In this document: piece by piece, positions 30,835 through 42,098 of the stretch
Numbering within the stretch: the first letter of the stretch is position 1
Layout: every line of letters starts with the position of its first letter
Source of the DNA: Pegoplata infirma
Taxonomy: Eukaryota; Arthropoda; Insecta; Diptera; Anthomyiidae
Assembly: GCA_963921195.1 (NCBI GenBank)
Contig: OY992537.1
Location: 144,966,275-145,030,274, forward strand
Length of the DNA: 64,000 nucleotides
Direction: 5' to 3'
The notes under the pieces: model-generated
Told to the model about the DNA's origin: nothing
What the model saw: the letters and a program-made list of their open reading frames with translations, nothing else
Database searches by the model: none
Made by a program: the position numbers and the translations under genes

Positions 30835-32733
30835 CAGTGTTGCCAGAAAATATTTGGCTCTTGTCCCCAATTTGAAAAATGAAATCCCCAAAAATAACCT
30901 ACAAATTATATAAAATCCCCAAAAAAAATTTAATGGATATTTAAATATAAACTCTCTTTCAATTAAAAAAATGGTGTTTATTAAACAATGGCCCTTACCA
31001 CAAGAAAACAAAAAGTCTATTTTAACAAAAGTTTTATTTTAAATTTCAAATTTTCAATACATTTTTTGAAAGTCGATTTTAAAAACAAAAACAATTTGTA
31101 TGGAAAAAAAATTAAAAGCTGATTTTAAATAAATTTTTTTTTATGGTAAGGCTGAATATTTTTTAAGGTTAGACCTTTTTATGATATTTAAATATTAAAT
31201 TTTAAATAAAAAAGTTGTATTAAATCGCCTCTCGAGACATGGGAATTTGATTTTTTTGTGAATCAAGCCCCCAAATCCAAGAATTCTGTTGATATTTAAA
31301 AAGTGCAAATGTGTCTTTTTATTCCTCTTTCCTACAAAATTACATAACTTTTAAAAAAATAACTTTAACACAAACTTTTCCAATCTTAAGAAATTTAATT
31401 TTTCTGATGACTGATTCGTATTCAGGAGGCAGGAATACTGAAGAAAGTGTCTTTTAAATTTTTTCTCTCAATAGTACCAAAAAAATATATTAAAATTGGT
31501 ACAAAAAATGTATATTTCATAATTTTGAATTTTTTTGCAAATATTTTTGGATATAATCAATGGATTTTAAATTTTATCCTCTTCTCTTTATTCTCTTTAT
31601 TGGAGTGTCCACTTTACATATCTGGTTTGAACAGGAAATTTCTTGCAAAATTTGGATATTTATTGCAAAAAGGACGTTGTCAACTTCCTTGACATTACCC
31701 TGATCGTATCAAGCCCGGATTTCTTGGATATGTTAGGATTTTTTATAACAAATTTGAATAAAAAAAATATATTCCTTTAACATACACTTTTCCAATATTA
31801 AAAGAATTGATGGTTTTAAAGGCTTGGCCCACAAAATATTAAAATGCCTATCTGTCGAGAAGGCTATTTGATACAACTTTTCTGATGACAGATTCGTGCT
31901 AGGAGGTAATACGCCAAAAGTTTCTATTCGTTTGTCAAACAATTTTTTAAACGACCTACAAAAATACTAAAAGTCAATCAATACAGTTGGAGACACCAGT
32001 ACCTATTTTTTGGCCTCCAATTTTTTTTGTAAACAAAGAAATATTTTTTATTTTGATATCTCATTACTTTGCACTTAAGTAGATGTCTTAAAATAAATAA
32101 ACAGAATATTTTTTATTGTTCCCAAATAAATTGGTGGTCAAAAGTATTGGAGGTAAAAAAATAATGTTTTCTTTAGCTGTATTGATTGACTTTTAGTGTT
32201 TTTGTGTGTCGTTAGAAAAATTATTTGACAACTGAATATAAACTATTCTGAGTTTGAAAAAAATTAACTTTGCTCGACCCTCGTAAAACATTTATTTACT
32301 AAAATTACTCCCGTCCTAAATTATTTTATCTTGCCCAATCCAAATGATGGGATTAAGGACAGTTTTACGGGGAAAATAACAAAAAAAAAACTGTTGTCTA
32401 CCAGCTTCTAAAGATAGCAATCTTGGTGAATTAAGAAAAAAAATTTTTGTTTTTCATAAAACGTCAAAAAATAATTAAAGCATTGTTATTCCAATTTTAC
32501 TAGTTTGACATTAACAAACGAATGCAGATGTAATTTTTGACTGCATCTGTACCAATGTCAATCTCATTAATTGGAAATAATAACAATTTTAAAAATTTTT
32601 TAAATTTAATTTTCGAAATAAAAAAATCCCCAAAAATTAGCGAAATCCCCAAATCCCTCCCCTGGAAATCTTGTCCCCAAACCAAACTCGAAATCCCCAT
32701 TTTGGGGACAAATCCCCTTATCTGGCAACACTG
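30835..32733. mobile_element. hAT-like element in the minisatellite, TSD TATACGAA
   Basis: Perfect 13-bp terminal inverted repeats CAGTGTTGCCAGA, 8-bp duplication TATACGAA (30827-30834 and 32734-32741), and the minisatellite resumes immediately after. Subterminal regions are studded with AATCCCCAAA and TGTCCCCAA, in both halves, as expected for transposase-binding repeats. 1899 bp with no transposase-like frame; the 122-codon frame at 32537 is low-complexity and partly outside. An inner foldback sits at about 31960-32200. Confidence 0.9.
31960..32200. repeat. Foldback shared with the 11704 element
   Basis: GTCAATCAATACAGTTGGAG near 31974 is partly inverted near 32190, with GGCCTCCAATT paired to GGTGGTCAAAAGTATTGGAG. 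The inner block with GTAAACAAAGAAA and TGGTGGTCAAA closely resembles the centre of the foldback at 12090-12260. Confidence 0.6.
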
Positions 32734-32775
32734 TATACGAACAATAATCGGCGTTCGTATAATCTACGGACCAAC
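32734..32775 (+). repeat. Minisatellite, right-hand remainder
   Basis: TATACGAACAATAATCGGCG followed by TTCGTATAATC is the continuation of the split last unit. The array ends here. Confidence 0.85.
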
Positions 32776-33309
32776 TACGGCATACGGCGGAGTCGGGAAC
32801 AGGAATCTTGTCGGCTTACGGTTATACAACGTATGTAGTACGAAATATAGCACGAACTCCAACTGGATTCTCGTTGTTTTAGTCAGTCAAACTTTGTCAT
32901 TATAAATAACAATTTGACCAACTCAACGAGAATTGCGAGATAGTACTAACTATTTGCTATTATTAACTATCAAACAACTTGATATTGGGTATGGGTACAA
33001 GTAGAGTGATGAGGTATATGTAAAAGTGTTTTCCTTGTAACGGCACGTTACAACTTCAAATGAGTATTTTCGATTTTTTAAAAATTTTATTAAAAAAAAT
33101 TATTTAATTCAACATTTCTATACAAGTTACTTTTAAAAAACAACCTAAAGATTAAATATTCAAAAATTATACATCGACTCAATCTTTTTTTGGAGCCGTT
33201 TGATTTTTGCGGATTTCAAGGAAATTCGAATTTTGTGTATACTTTTTTTCCTGAAAATTGATTTTCGAATAAACTGACCAAATTTATATTTTTTGGTGCT
33301 TCATTTGAT
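32776..33309. other. Gap, no gene
   Basis: GC-richer for about 100 bp after the minisatellite, then AT-rich. No recognised coding frame or transposon end. Confidence 0.4.
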
Positions 33310-33455
33310 CAAAGTAATACCAAATTCGCATTAATTTTTTTAAACATGTTTAACCACTTAAACATGTTTAAATTTAAGCTTGTTAAGGTACATAAACATG
33401 TTTAAGTGCTGAAACATGTTTAAAAAAATGAATGCGAATTTGGTATTATTCAGTT
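33310..33455. repeat. Palindrome built on AAACATGTTTAA
   Basis: TACCAAATTCGCATTAATTT on the left is inverted at about 33425-33449, and AAACATGTTTAA, itself a palindrome, occurs four times between. Likely a foldback MITE. Confidence 0.65.
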
Positions 33456-33524
33456 ATGAACTTTTAACTTTATTGGACATCGTTAACCCATATTGGGGGT
33501 TAACCCAGGGGGCAAATATGACCC

Positions 33525-33730
33525 AAGCAGCAAATTTGAAGATTGTTTCTAGATTTTTAAGAAAATTTATTGCTTTGAAATCAAACGAGTACCAAGCTGG
33601 GTTCAGAAAAATTACTCAACTGTTGATAACATCTTCAATCTAACAAATGTTGCACACTTAAACCAAATAAATAGTAAAAACATTTTCGCATTTTTTGTGG
33701 ACTTTTCCTGTGCTTTCGATATGAATCCCA
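33525..33730 (+). pseudogene. LINE reverse transcriptase, N-terminal part
   Basis: Translates, in the frame of AAT TTG AAG, into an RT segment with the motifs NEYQAGFRKNYSTVDNIF and FFVDFSCAFDMN (the first catalytic Asp region, with A-F-D as in most LINEs). The frame is open up to the inserted element at 33731. Upstream sequence does not resemble LINE coding sequence, suggesting 5' truncation near 33520. Confidence 0.8.
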
Positions 33731-34803
33731 CACTCAGAAAATTATTGCAGTTACTACATGACGGTCGTTTGTGTAGTAAGTAGTAGCTGTTGTTTTTAAC
33801 TACAATTTCGGTCGTTTTTGTATGAAAAAATCTCAAACAACTTTTTTGTGTAGTAGTTTCAAAAAATAAATACAAAAACTACACTACACTGTAGCAATAG
33901 TTGATTTATGTAGTTGTTTTTTTTTTTTTTCTAAAAACTCGTTTTTTCTAGAAATTTTTATTGCAAACGAATGTGTCGAACGAGTTGGTCGTGCGGGATG
34001 CGAAAGGAATTATTTTTATGCCAAATAAATAATATCTAAATAAATTAAATTACAATTTATTAAATTTAATTATAACAAAAAATATGTTTTTGGAAAAATA
34101 TTCTTGAGCGAAAGAAAATATATGGATAAATGAGATAACAAGTGTGTATAATATAGCGCTCACATAAGCTTGCGTAAAAACCTATCGGAAAAAACCCAAA
34201 ATAAAATGTATGCGGTGTTTTGTTTACTTATGAGCGTGCCATCTTTCTTTTCTTTGTATACACAACAGAACCGGTACATACTTTTTTGAAACATTGCAAA
34301 TTAATTCTTTTTTTTATAAATCAATTTTGCCAAAGCATTTCGTTTTTTTTTTATTCCAGACCAATTTTGATCAGTAGCGGTGAAAATTTGAAATGAACTA
34401 TTAAAAAAACAAAGGTAAATACAATCAATTTATTTTGTTTAACATTTTATTAATATAATTTTTTTCTTCTATAATTCCAGATAAATACATCAAAAAATTG
34501 TCATCATGTCGAAATTCTATACAACCAACTGAAATGTATTGCTTTTTAAATAAATAAATATCAATCATTTAAACGTTTAAAAAATTTTTTAAATAAAATT
34601 TCAGGCAATTGTAGAAAAAACAACTGTATTAAACAGTTTTGTAGTAGTTTTTACTACATTTTGTAGTTGAAAATCAATAGTTAAAAACAACAACATGTTC
34701 AGTTGTTTTTACCGTAATATGTAGTGGACGCCTTTTCAACGACAAAATGTAGTCAAAACAACTGTCTTTTGTAGTAGATTTTACCGACATACTTTTTTGA
34801 GTG
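33731..34803. mobile_element. CACTCA-family element in LINE, 2-bp TSD CA
   Basis: Starts CACTCAGAAAATTATTGCAG and ends GACATACTTTTTTGAGTG. Removing it with one CA restores the LINE frame from MNP to RNLLFYKL, which proves the boundaries. The interior carries the ACGAGTTGGTCGTGCGGGAT block and GTAGTAGTTTTTACTACA-like words near the ends. 1073 bp, no transposase frame. The target CA departs from the TA seen for other copies. Confidence 0.88.
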
Positions 34804-35101
34804 CAGAAATCTGCTTTTTTACAAATTATCAACTATGGGATTATCGTCAAAGATTGTTCGTATTCTACAGCTTATGTATGAAAATACTTCTAGTCAAGTA
34901 CTGTATGGAAACACGTTTTCCGAATATTTTAATGTTAATGTTGGAGTTAAACAAGGGTGCATACTTAGTCCAATTTTGTTTGCATTATATCTTAATGACT
35001 TTGCTAATTTCCTTCCTGGCTCTGTAAACGTTGCAGACATTGCTGTTAAAATTCTTCTTTACGCAGATGACATTGTCATTTTGGCCGATTCCCCAAGTGT
35101 A
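34804..35101 (+). pseudogene. LINE reverse transcriptase, catalytic core
   Basis: Continues the RT: LLFYKLSTMGLSSKIVRIL, then GVKQGCILSPILFALYLND, then the catalytic LLYADDIVILADS (about 35058-35096). The catalytic YADD is intact. The frame is cut by the next CACTCA element. The 111-codon open frame from 34835 covers most of it. Confidence 0.9.
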
Positions 35102-36107
35102 CACTCAGAAAATTATTGCAGTTACTACATAACGGTCGTTTGTGTAGTAAGTAGTAGCTGTTGTTTTTAACTACAATTTCGGTCGTTTTTGTATGAAAAA
35201 ATCTCAAACAACTTTTTTTTGTAGTAGTTTAAAAAAATAACTACAAAAAATATACTACACTGCAGCAATAGTTGATTTATGTAGTTGTTTTTAGATTTTT
35301 TTCTAAAAACTTGTTTTTTTCTAGAAATTTTTATTGCAAACGAATGTGTCGAACGAGTTGGTCGTGCGGGATGCGGAAGGAATTATTTTTATACCAAATA
35401 AATAATATCTAAATAAATTAAATTACAATTAATTAAATTTAATTATAACAAAAAATATGTTTTTGGAAAAATATTCTTGAGCGAAAGAAAATAAGTGGAG
35501 AAATGAGATAGCAAGTGTGTATAATATAGCGCTCACATAAGCGTGCGTAAAAACCAATCGGAAAAAACAAAAAAAAAATCTTGTCGGCTTGGTTGCCTGG
35601 TGCCATCTTTCTTTTCTTTGTATACACAACAGAGCAGGTACATACTTTTTTGAAACATTGTAAATTAATTCTTTTTTTTTTTTATAAATCAATTTTTCCA
35701 AAGCATTTCGTTTTTTTTATTCCAGACAAATTTTATTTTGTTTAACATTTTATTAATATAATTTTTTTCTTCTATAATTCCAGATAAATACACCAACAAA
35801 TTTTAATTTCATGTCGAAATTCTATACAACCAACTGGAATGTATTGCTTTTTAAATAAATAAAAATCAATCACTTAAACGTTTAAGAAATTTTTTAAATA
35901 AAATTTCAGGCAAGTGTAGTAAAAACAACTGTATACCGTCTTTTGTAGTAGTTTTTACTACATTTTGTAGTTGAAAATCAATAGTTAAAAACAACAACAT
36001 GTTCAGTTGTTTTTACCGTAATATGTAGTGGACGCCTTTTCAACAACAAAATGTAGTAAAAGCAACTGTCTTTTGTAGTAGATTTTACCGACATACTTTT
36101 TTGAGTG
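35102..36107. mobile_element. CACTCA-family element in LINE, TSD TA
   Basis: Same ends and interior as 33731-34803 and about 67 bp shorter. TA at 35100-35101 and 36108-36109. Excision restores the LINE reading SPSVLQTMIDALHS. Two nearly identical elements 300 bp apart within one LINE. Confidence 0.9.
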
Positions 36108-36141
36108 TACTGCAAACCATGATTGATGCTCTTCATTCTTA

Positions 36142-36284
36142 AGGTACCTACAGACGACGCAATATTATGCACAATATTTTTTACGTTTACCCACAAATGG
36201 CATGCATAAAAATACTGTATAAAATATTGTACTGAAAAAAATACATGCAGATTGTGCATTTTATTGAATCGTCTGTAGAGGCCT
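36142..36284. mobile_element. Palindromic Harbinger C in LINE, TSD TTA
   Basis: Begins AGGTACCTACAGACGACGCA and ends GAATCGTCTGTAGAGGCCT. TTA at 36139-36141 and 36285-36287. Excision restores the LINE frame across ALHSYCLMWCL. It is a diverged, slightly shorter member of the family at 11398 and 21458. Confidence 0.85.
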
Positions 36285-36911
36285 TTACTGCTTGATGTGG
36301 TGTCTTAATATGCCATTTACATATACCTCGAAATCCAAAAAAAATGGGATTTCAATGAAAATCCAAGTAATATGCCATTTACATATACCTCGAAATCCAA
36401 AAAAAATGGGATTTCAATGAAAATCCAAGTAAATCCAATTACTTTTTTGGATTTCAAATGTCAAATCCCATACAAAAAAAAACTTGGATTTTGGGAAAAT
36501 CGTAAAATCGCAATTTAAAATCCCAAAAAATGTTTAGTACTTAATTGTACAACTATGGGTTTTCCCAAAATAATCATCCCTAATGCTTTTTTTACAACGC
36601 TGCACACGATTTTTTATCAGCTGTTGTTGTTTTTTATAAAGTAAAAAAACAATTAAAATTTATTTTTTTAAAACTATTAAAAGATTAATAAAAACTATGT
36701 TTAACAATGTTTCATTTAAAATTTACCATTGCAAATGGTAAACGCACAATTTAGTTGACCAATTTGGTCTTCCTAACAAAGAAAAACACTCAATGGTGGC
36801 GGCCCCAAACTTGGCAAAAATGTTAATTTTCTTGCATTTAAAGAAGCAGCTCTACATAGAAACACATTTTTTGATATTGTGGTCCCAACATATACTAGTG
36901 GGATTGAAAAT

Positions 36912-37224
36912 TATTAAATCCGTATAGGTTTAATCAAAAGTCGCGTTAATAGTTTTAGTTCAATTTATTTTATTTCTATTTATGACAATTACTTATAATA
37001 ACCTTATTGTAAGTTATTTATGTGTAAAACAATTCACAAGCAAAAACGTGTGTTGATGTCGGTATGTACTTTGTAACTAACTCCAACATCTCAATCAAGT
37101 ATGTACATAACGTAACAGTTCTTCATTTTATTAATGCAGGTATGTATGTACAACAATATGTGTTGATACGAAAAGAGAGTCGAATAAAGAAATTCCATTT
37201 GCACAATGGGGTGAGTACTTAACA
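36912..37224 (-). repeat. 3' LTR of the Mag-type element
   Basis: Minus strand starts TGTTAAGTACTCACCCCATT and ends GGATTTAATA. It contains AATAAA-type words and matches the other LTR except at one base. Confidence 0.9.
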
Positions 37225-37228
37225 CCCC

Positions 37229-37855
37229 TTAACGCCCAGATGGAGAAAAGAATTTAGGAACTTTTCTACAGCGTTTTGAACGACGTGGTGAATGTTGAAC
37301 AGGCGAAGAACTTGTATTCGTAGTAGGCTGGCGGCTTGGCAGAGGTGGTAGTGTTGATTTTGATGAAGTGCTTGTTGATGCGTTTGGCGGTGGGTTTTGC
37401 GTTGCATCGTTTTCAGCTTCCTCATCGGATGTCACAGCTACTTCGATACTTAATTTAGTCGCATCGTTACAGTTCCTTGGAAAATCCAGTTCACAATTCA
37501 TGGTAGAAGTTCGGCTGCGAATTTGGTCTAAATGACGCTTTACTATACGATTATCTTGAAGACGGACAGTATAGGACAATGGTCCAGTTTGCGAGTGTAT
37601 GTGAGCCGGTATCCACTTTGGACCGGAGGCGTAGTTGCGAATCCACACAAAGTCTCCTTCTTTAAATGATTCCTTAGTAGGTAAATTTTCTATAGTATTT
37701 GACAATTCATGTGGATGAATCTTGTCAAAGTAACTCTTGAGCTGCCGATTAAACAGAAGTTCAGCAGGTGAGCGCCCTGTCGTAGCATGTGGGCTTATGT
37801 GTTGATTAAATACAAAACGGATAAGATCCAATTCAATGTTTGAATTAGCTGGCAT
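37229..37855 (-). pseudogene. Integrase C-terminal part, Mag type
   Basis: Contains FNQHISPHATTGRSPAELLF, the characteristic segment downstream of the Mag/K02A2.6-like integrase core, then a basic region KEGDFVWIRNYASGPKW that resembles the C-terminal DNA-binding part. It ends in a Ser/Thr/Pro-rich tail with SKRCRKVPKFF. The frame is offset from the catalytic core upstream by an A-run (minus strand) at about 37856-37867. Confidence 0.85.
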
Positions 37856-38460
37856 TTTTTTTTTTTTAAATAATCTTTTGTTGTCTGCACCATTCGCTCA
37901 GCCTGTCCATTTGACGATGGATGGAAAGGGGCACATCTGACATGGCGTATTAAATTGTTTTCCATAAAGCTTTGAAATTCAGCTGACGTAAAAGCTGTTC
38001 CGTTATCCGGGACGATGACGTCAGGTAGGCCATGCGTTGCAAAAAGCGATCGCAATGATCTAATTGCACATTGTGATGACGTGGTTTTGACTATGTGTAC
38101 TTCCAACCATTTGGAATACGAATCGACCACTAAAAAAAATAATTTACATTGAAATGGCCCGGCGAAGTCTATATGTAGCCGTGACCATGCGGTCTGAGTA
38201 TTTTCCCATGTGCGAACTGGTGCTTGAGCCTTTTCGTGGCTGGTTTCTTGGCATTGAGTGCAAAGTTTTACCTCGTTTTGTATTTGAGAATCCATATTTG
38301 GCCACCACACATAGCTTCTTGCCAAACCTTTCATTTTGACGATGCCAGGATGTCCAGCGTGTAGAGCATGAAGAATGGCTTGACGACTTGGTGGAGGGAT
38401 AATGGTTCTATTGCCCCACAGTAGGCATCCCTTGAGTGAAGTAATCTCGTTATGGCGCAT
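37795..38460 (-). pseudogene. Integrase zinc finger and DDE core, Mag type
   Basis: A His-His-Cys-Cys finger (HALHAGHPGIV ... CTQCQ) is followed by the catalytic triad segments LHIDFAGPF, VPDNGTAFTS and NGQAERMVQ, so D, D and E are preserved. Its C-terminal end runs out of frame after a KKKKK run caused by the homopolymer at 37856. The N-terminal boundary meets a frame break with the preceding 38331-38546 fragment. Confidence 0.85.
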
Positions 38461-38546
38461 AAATAGGGATATGCTTGATCATCGCGAGAAATAAAACTTG
38501 GCCACCCCCCTAACGCCCAGCTGAGTACTTTAGCGAGGAGTGGATC
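38331..38546 (-). pseudogene. Fragment between RNase H and integrase
   Basis: DPLLAKVLSWALGGWPSF is the usual linker between RNase H and integrase in Mag-type pol. It continues until the frame changes near 38460. Upstream the 38547-38696 insertion disrupts the frame. Confidence 0.7.
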
Positions 38547-38696
38547 TTTTTTTTTTTTTTTAACGAACGGTCCCACCTCACACTTACCCGCCCCAACCGA
38601 CCGAGAGGGCTCGTTCCCATGACGGGGGAACACGTACACACCATGGTCCGAACCATAGCGGATTAGGCTGGATAAGTAAGGATAGTAATAAACCAA
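38547..38696 (-). mobile_element. Poly(A)-tailed LINE or SINE 3' fragment
   Basis: On the minus strand a GC-rich 135-bp segment (CGGTTGGGGCGGGTAAGTGT, TGTACGTGTTCCCCCGTCAT) ends in a 15-base A-run at 38547-38561. This is the structure of a heavily 5'-truncated non-LTR retrotransposon. It sits inside the pol region of the Mag-type element. No target duplication was found. Confidence 0.55.
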
Positions 38697-39201
38697 CTAA
38701 GTACAAACTCTTATGGTGATTTCTTTTCTGAAAAAAAATGTTTGCCTTTTAAGGGTATACATTTTTAAAATGTTTAACTCACACCTTCAAAAACTTGCAT
38801 TTTATTTGACTGGAATAGAACACAACATCCAGAAACACTCTGCCCTGTATTTTTTAACAGCTGTTTTGAGAAAACAACACAGAAAAAGTCAGCTGTTGTA
38901 TAAGGCAATTTCAACCCCGTGATATTTTACGGGGTAAAAAGTGCAACTTTTTTGCACTTTATAGGGCAGACATTTTTAGAAAAGAACACGATATTCTTTA
39001 TAAGGGTTGGCATTTTTTAGAAAAGAACACAAAAACATAATTTTTGGGGCGAAATGCAAAAAAAAGGCACATTTTTTGCCAGAAAAGAAAACACCATTAG
39101 TCATCAGTCGGTTTATTATATGGACACTAAATACATTTATATACTATTACTACAACTACAAAATTTCTACAGATAATTTAGTATTAATAATCCTAAATTA
39201 A
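38697..39201. other. Non-coding insertion in pol
   Basis: Not matched by retrotransposon coding sequence. Contains an inverted pair TCTGCCCTGTA (38838) and TATAGGGCAGA (38961-38971), a candidate small MITE of about 130 bp, followed by repeated TTTTTAGAAAAGAACAC (38970-39030). Confidence 0.45.
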
Positions 39202-39861
39202 CTATAAACGTTCAAAGAAATTAAAATAATCATCGTCACGCAATCTATTCAAATATGTCAAAATAGTTGATTTCACAAGAGCATAATTCTCCGAAAAGTC
39301 AACAAACCTGTATAACGAGTTAAAATGTTTGGCCACATGTTTGGCGTTGACAACTTCAGTGTTGGCTAGTTCAATCATTAGAATTTCATCTTCTTTGGTT
39401 TCAAAATCCTGTTCGGTTTCGTCTGGTAGACGGCTTAAAAAGTCGGCATTGCCCATTTTCTTGCCTTCTCTATAGACGAGATCAAAATCATAGGCGTTCA
39501 AAAAAATGCATCGGCGAAGCATAACTGTCGATAATATGGCTGGAGTTGGTTTTTCCGTGCAAAAAATTCCCAAAAGTGGACGGTGATCAGTCACCAAGGT
39601 AAATTTTCTGCCATATAAATAATCACGAAATTTTTTCACGCCTGCTACAAGAGCGGTTGCTTCTCGATCTATTTGAGCATAGTTTCGCTCAGCCTTCGAT
39701 AAGGTCCTTGAATAAAAGGCAATAGGCCGTTCAGAGCCATCAGGCAACTTATGACCCAACACAGCGCCGATGCCATAAGGTGAGGCATCACAAACGAGTG
39801 TTAGTGGCAGACTTTCATCATAATGTATGAGCACACTGTCAGATGTAACTATTTTTTTCAA
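39202..39861 (-). pseudogene. RNase H, Mag-type pol
   Basis: Starts just after an in-frame stop (TAA at 39883-39885) that separates it from RT. Contains LVCDASPYGIGAVLGH, EATALVAGV and VTDHRPLLGI with the expected acidic residues, then GNADFLSRLPDE. The frame is the same as the RT frame, so only the stop codon breaks the polyprotein here. The last third does not match the usual linker well. Confidence 0.88.
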
Positions 39862-39882
39862 ATTACGAAAGGCTACCTCATG

Positions 39883-41037
39883 TTATTTTCCCCAAATCCA
39901 CTGGCGATTTTTATCTAAAAGGCGGTGCAGAGGTTCTGCTATTGTTGCCTTGTTTGGCAAAAAGGAATGATAAAAATTTAAAAGCCCCAGGAAAGCTTGA
40001 AGTCTTTTTTTGTCTGTGGGTGCGGGTGCATTTTGAATGGATTTTACTTTTTCAGGAGATAGTCTCGGCCTTATGCCGAGACTATCAATTTTAAACCCTA
40101 GAAAATTTATTGCATTTACCCCAAAATGACATTTATCTTTTCTTAATCGAAGACCTGATTTATCAAAACGCTTCAAAACTTTATTCAAACGCTCAGCCAG
40201 CTCTGATTCTGTTTTACCCATTACTACAACATCGTCAAAATATGGTAAGACGCCAGGAATATTTCCTAAAAGCGCTTCAATAAAACTTTGGAAAATGCCT
40301 GGGGCTGAAGAAATACCAAATTGAAGTCGACTTACTTTAAACGCGCCTTTATGTGTTATTAGAGTCTGCATCAAAGCAGATTTTTCATCAACTACAAGCT
40401 GTTGATATGCTTGGGCAAGGTCCAATTTTGCAAAAATGTTTCCACCTTCTATTGTTGAAAGTAGAGAACTAATTGGAGGAATTTGAAAGTTGTGTGGTAA
40501 CAGCGCCTTATTGAGTGTTGACTTGTAGTCACCACAAATTCTAATAGTACCATCACTTTTAGGAACTGGCACGATCGGTGTTGCCCAGTCCGAATACTCA
40601 ACTGGTTGTAGAATGCCTTGATTGCACAATCGATTAAGTTCAGCTTCTACTCGTTCTCGTAGTGCTAATGGAATACGACGTGCGGGAAGTCTAATTGGTT
40701 GTACGTTCTCTTTTAAATGCAACGAAACCGGTTTACCAGTAAATTTATCTAGTTCTTTAGAAAAAAGATGATCGAATTTTGCTAAAACCGTTTTAATAGA
40801 ATTTAATTCCTCGATACTATGGACGCCTTGAATGCTTATGCCAAGTGGATCAAACCAATTACAGCCCAATATATTAGTTTGCGGGCCATTTACAACTATA
40901 AGAGGCAGAGACTTAACTAATCTTTTGTTATACCAAATATCCACATCAACAACACCTCTAACAGGTACTTTGTTATGTTGAAAATCTGTCAAATTTAAAT
41001 TGCACTCATTTAGCACCGGCTGAGCAGTTGGCCACAA
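39883..41037 (-). pseudogene. Protease C-terminus and reverse transcriptase, Mag type
   Basis: RT has DWATPIVPVPKSDGTIRICG, KLDLAQAYQQLVVD, SSAPGIFQSFIEALLG and the catalytic PYFDDVVVMG, all in order, then LGLLNFYHSFLPN. It is preceded in the same frame by protease sequence and a TGA stop at 41038-41040, and followed by a TAA stop. Upstream of the TGA, about 41041-41130 codes the protease active site (FEIDSGSDYTIV). Confidence 0.9.
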
Positions 41038-41040
41038 TCA

Positions 41041-41134
41041 ACTGAAAACTTGTGACGACACTATTGTATAATCCGACCCTGAATCGATTTCGAACTTACA
41101 ATGCTGTCCATTAATGTTTATAATTGTTGAACGC
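41041..41134 (-). pseudogene. Protease active-site fragment
   Basis: Minus-strand reading in the pol frame gives HCKFEIDSGSDYTIVSS, an aspartic protease D-S-G motif. It ends in TGA before the RT frame. The shift between the gag frame and this frame is near 41135 and may be an ancestral programmed shift. Confidence 0.8.
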
Positions 41135-41842
41135 TTACGGGACTCCGATCACAAAATGTGATTGATTGATTGATTGCAATTTCGGTTTGCTAAAGTTTTG
41201 CTGGTTTTTCTTTAACGGTTTCGATGGTGGTGTAGTAGACACACCCTGTTTCGATGACCGACAGACACGTTGTAATTGCCCCTTGATGCCACAAGTTGAA
41301 CAGATTGTCTCTTTATGTATACATTGTGAGCGGGGATGATTCCCTCCACAGCCATTACATGATTTGATATCACTTGACTTGTGTTGATTTGGTGTTTTTC
41401 TTTGCTGCTTCTTTTGCTGTCGAATTACCATTACATTCTTTAACGACGCTTCAGCAGATGTAGCCCGATCTATGACCTTTTGTAATTGCAAGTCAGGTTC
41501 AGCAAGAAGATTTCTTTGCAGAGCCTCATCCCGCAACCCACACATCAAACGATCACGAAGCATACGATCCAAAGCGTTGCCAAAATTGCAGTCAATAGCA
41601 AGTTTTCTCAAAACGGCAACATATTCCGAAAAACCCTCATTTGGTAGTTGGTCGCGTTTGTGGAATTTAAAAAATGACGCAATTTCCGATGGGCGTGGAG
41701 AAAAATGATTCGTTAGCAATGTTTTAATTTCGGTAATATCAAGCTCACTCACCTTTTTGGGAGATGTTAATGACGACAGGAGATCATAAAGCGGTGCACC
41801 TGCCAACGTCAAGAAAATTGCCTTTTGACGACCAGTCTGCAC
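41135..41842 (-). pseudogene. Gag, main part, Mag type
   Basis: Capsid-like helical region (LTLAGAPLYDLLSSLTSPKK, ITEIKTLLTNHFSP, GFSEYVAVLRKLAIDC) and a degenerate zinc-knuckle region CNGCGGNHPRSQC and CSTCGIKGQLQRVC; the second knuckle lacks the His. The N-terminal 70 residues lie in another frame (41844-42062), so a frameshift separates them. Confidence 0.85.
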
Positions 41843-41843
41843 G

Positions 41844-42062
41844 TCATTTGCTAGTAGAAAAAAGCTCGAACCTTGCGTAATATGTTGACCAATTCTCAGG
41901 ATGATTAATATCGAATGGTTCCATCGTTCCCATAGAAGCCATTATGTGTTTTTTATTTCCTTCAGTAGATGAATTGGCAGAAGTGGAAGCTGCGGAATCC
42001 GATGCAATATTCTCATTCGATATTCCAAGAGCAGGAGATTCCTTTTCAGTCTTCAGAGGCAT
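41844..42062 (-). pseudogene. Gag N-terminus, Mag type
   Basis: ATG at 42062, 72 codons ending FELFSTSK before a frameshift; MEPFDINHPENWSTYYARFE matches the start of the capsid region in this lineage. The hAT MITE at 42099 lies 36 bp upstream, inside the leader. Confidence 0.8.
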
Positions 42063-42098
42063 TGACTCTTGTCGTCAAAAAATTGGTAATGATGTAAC

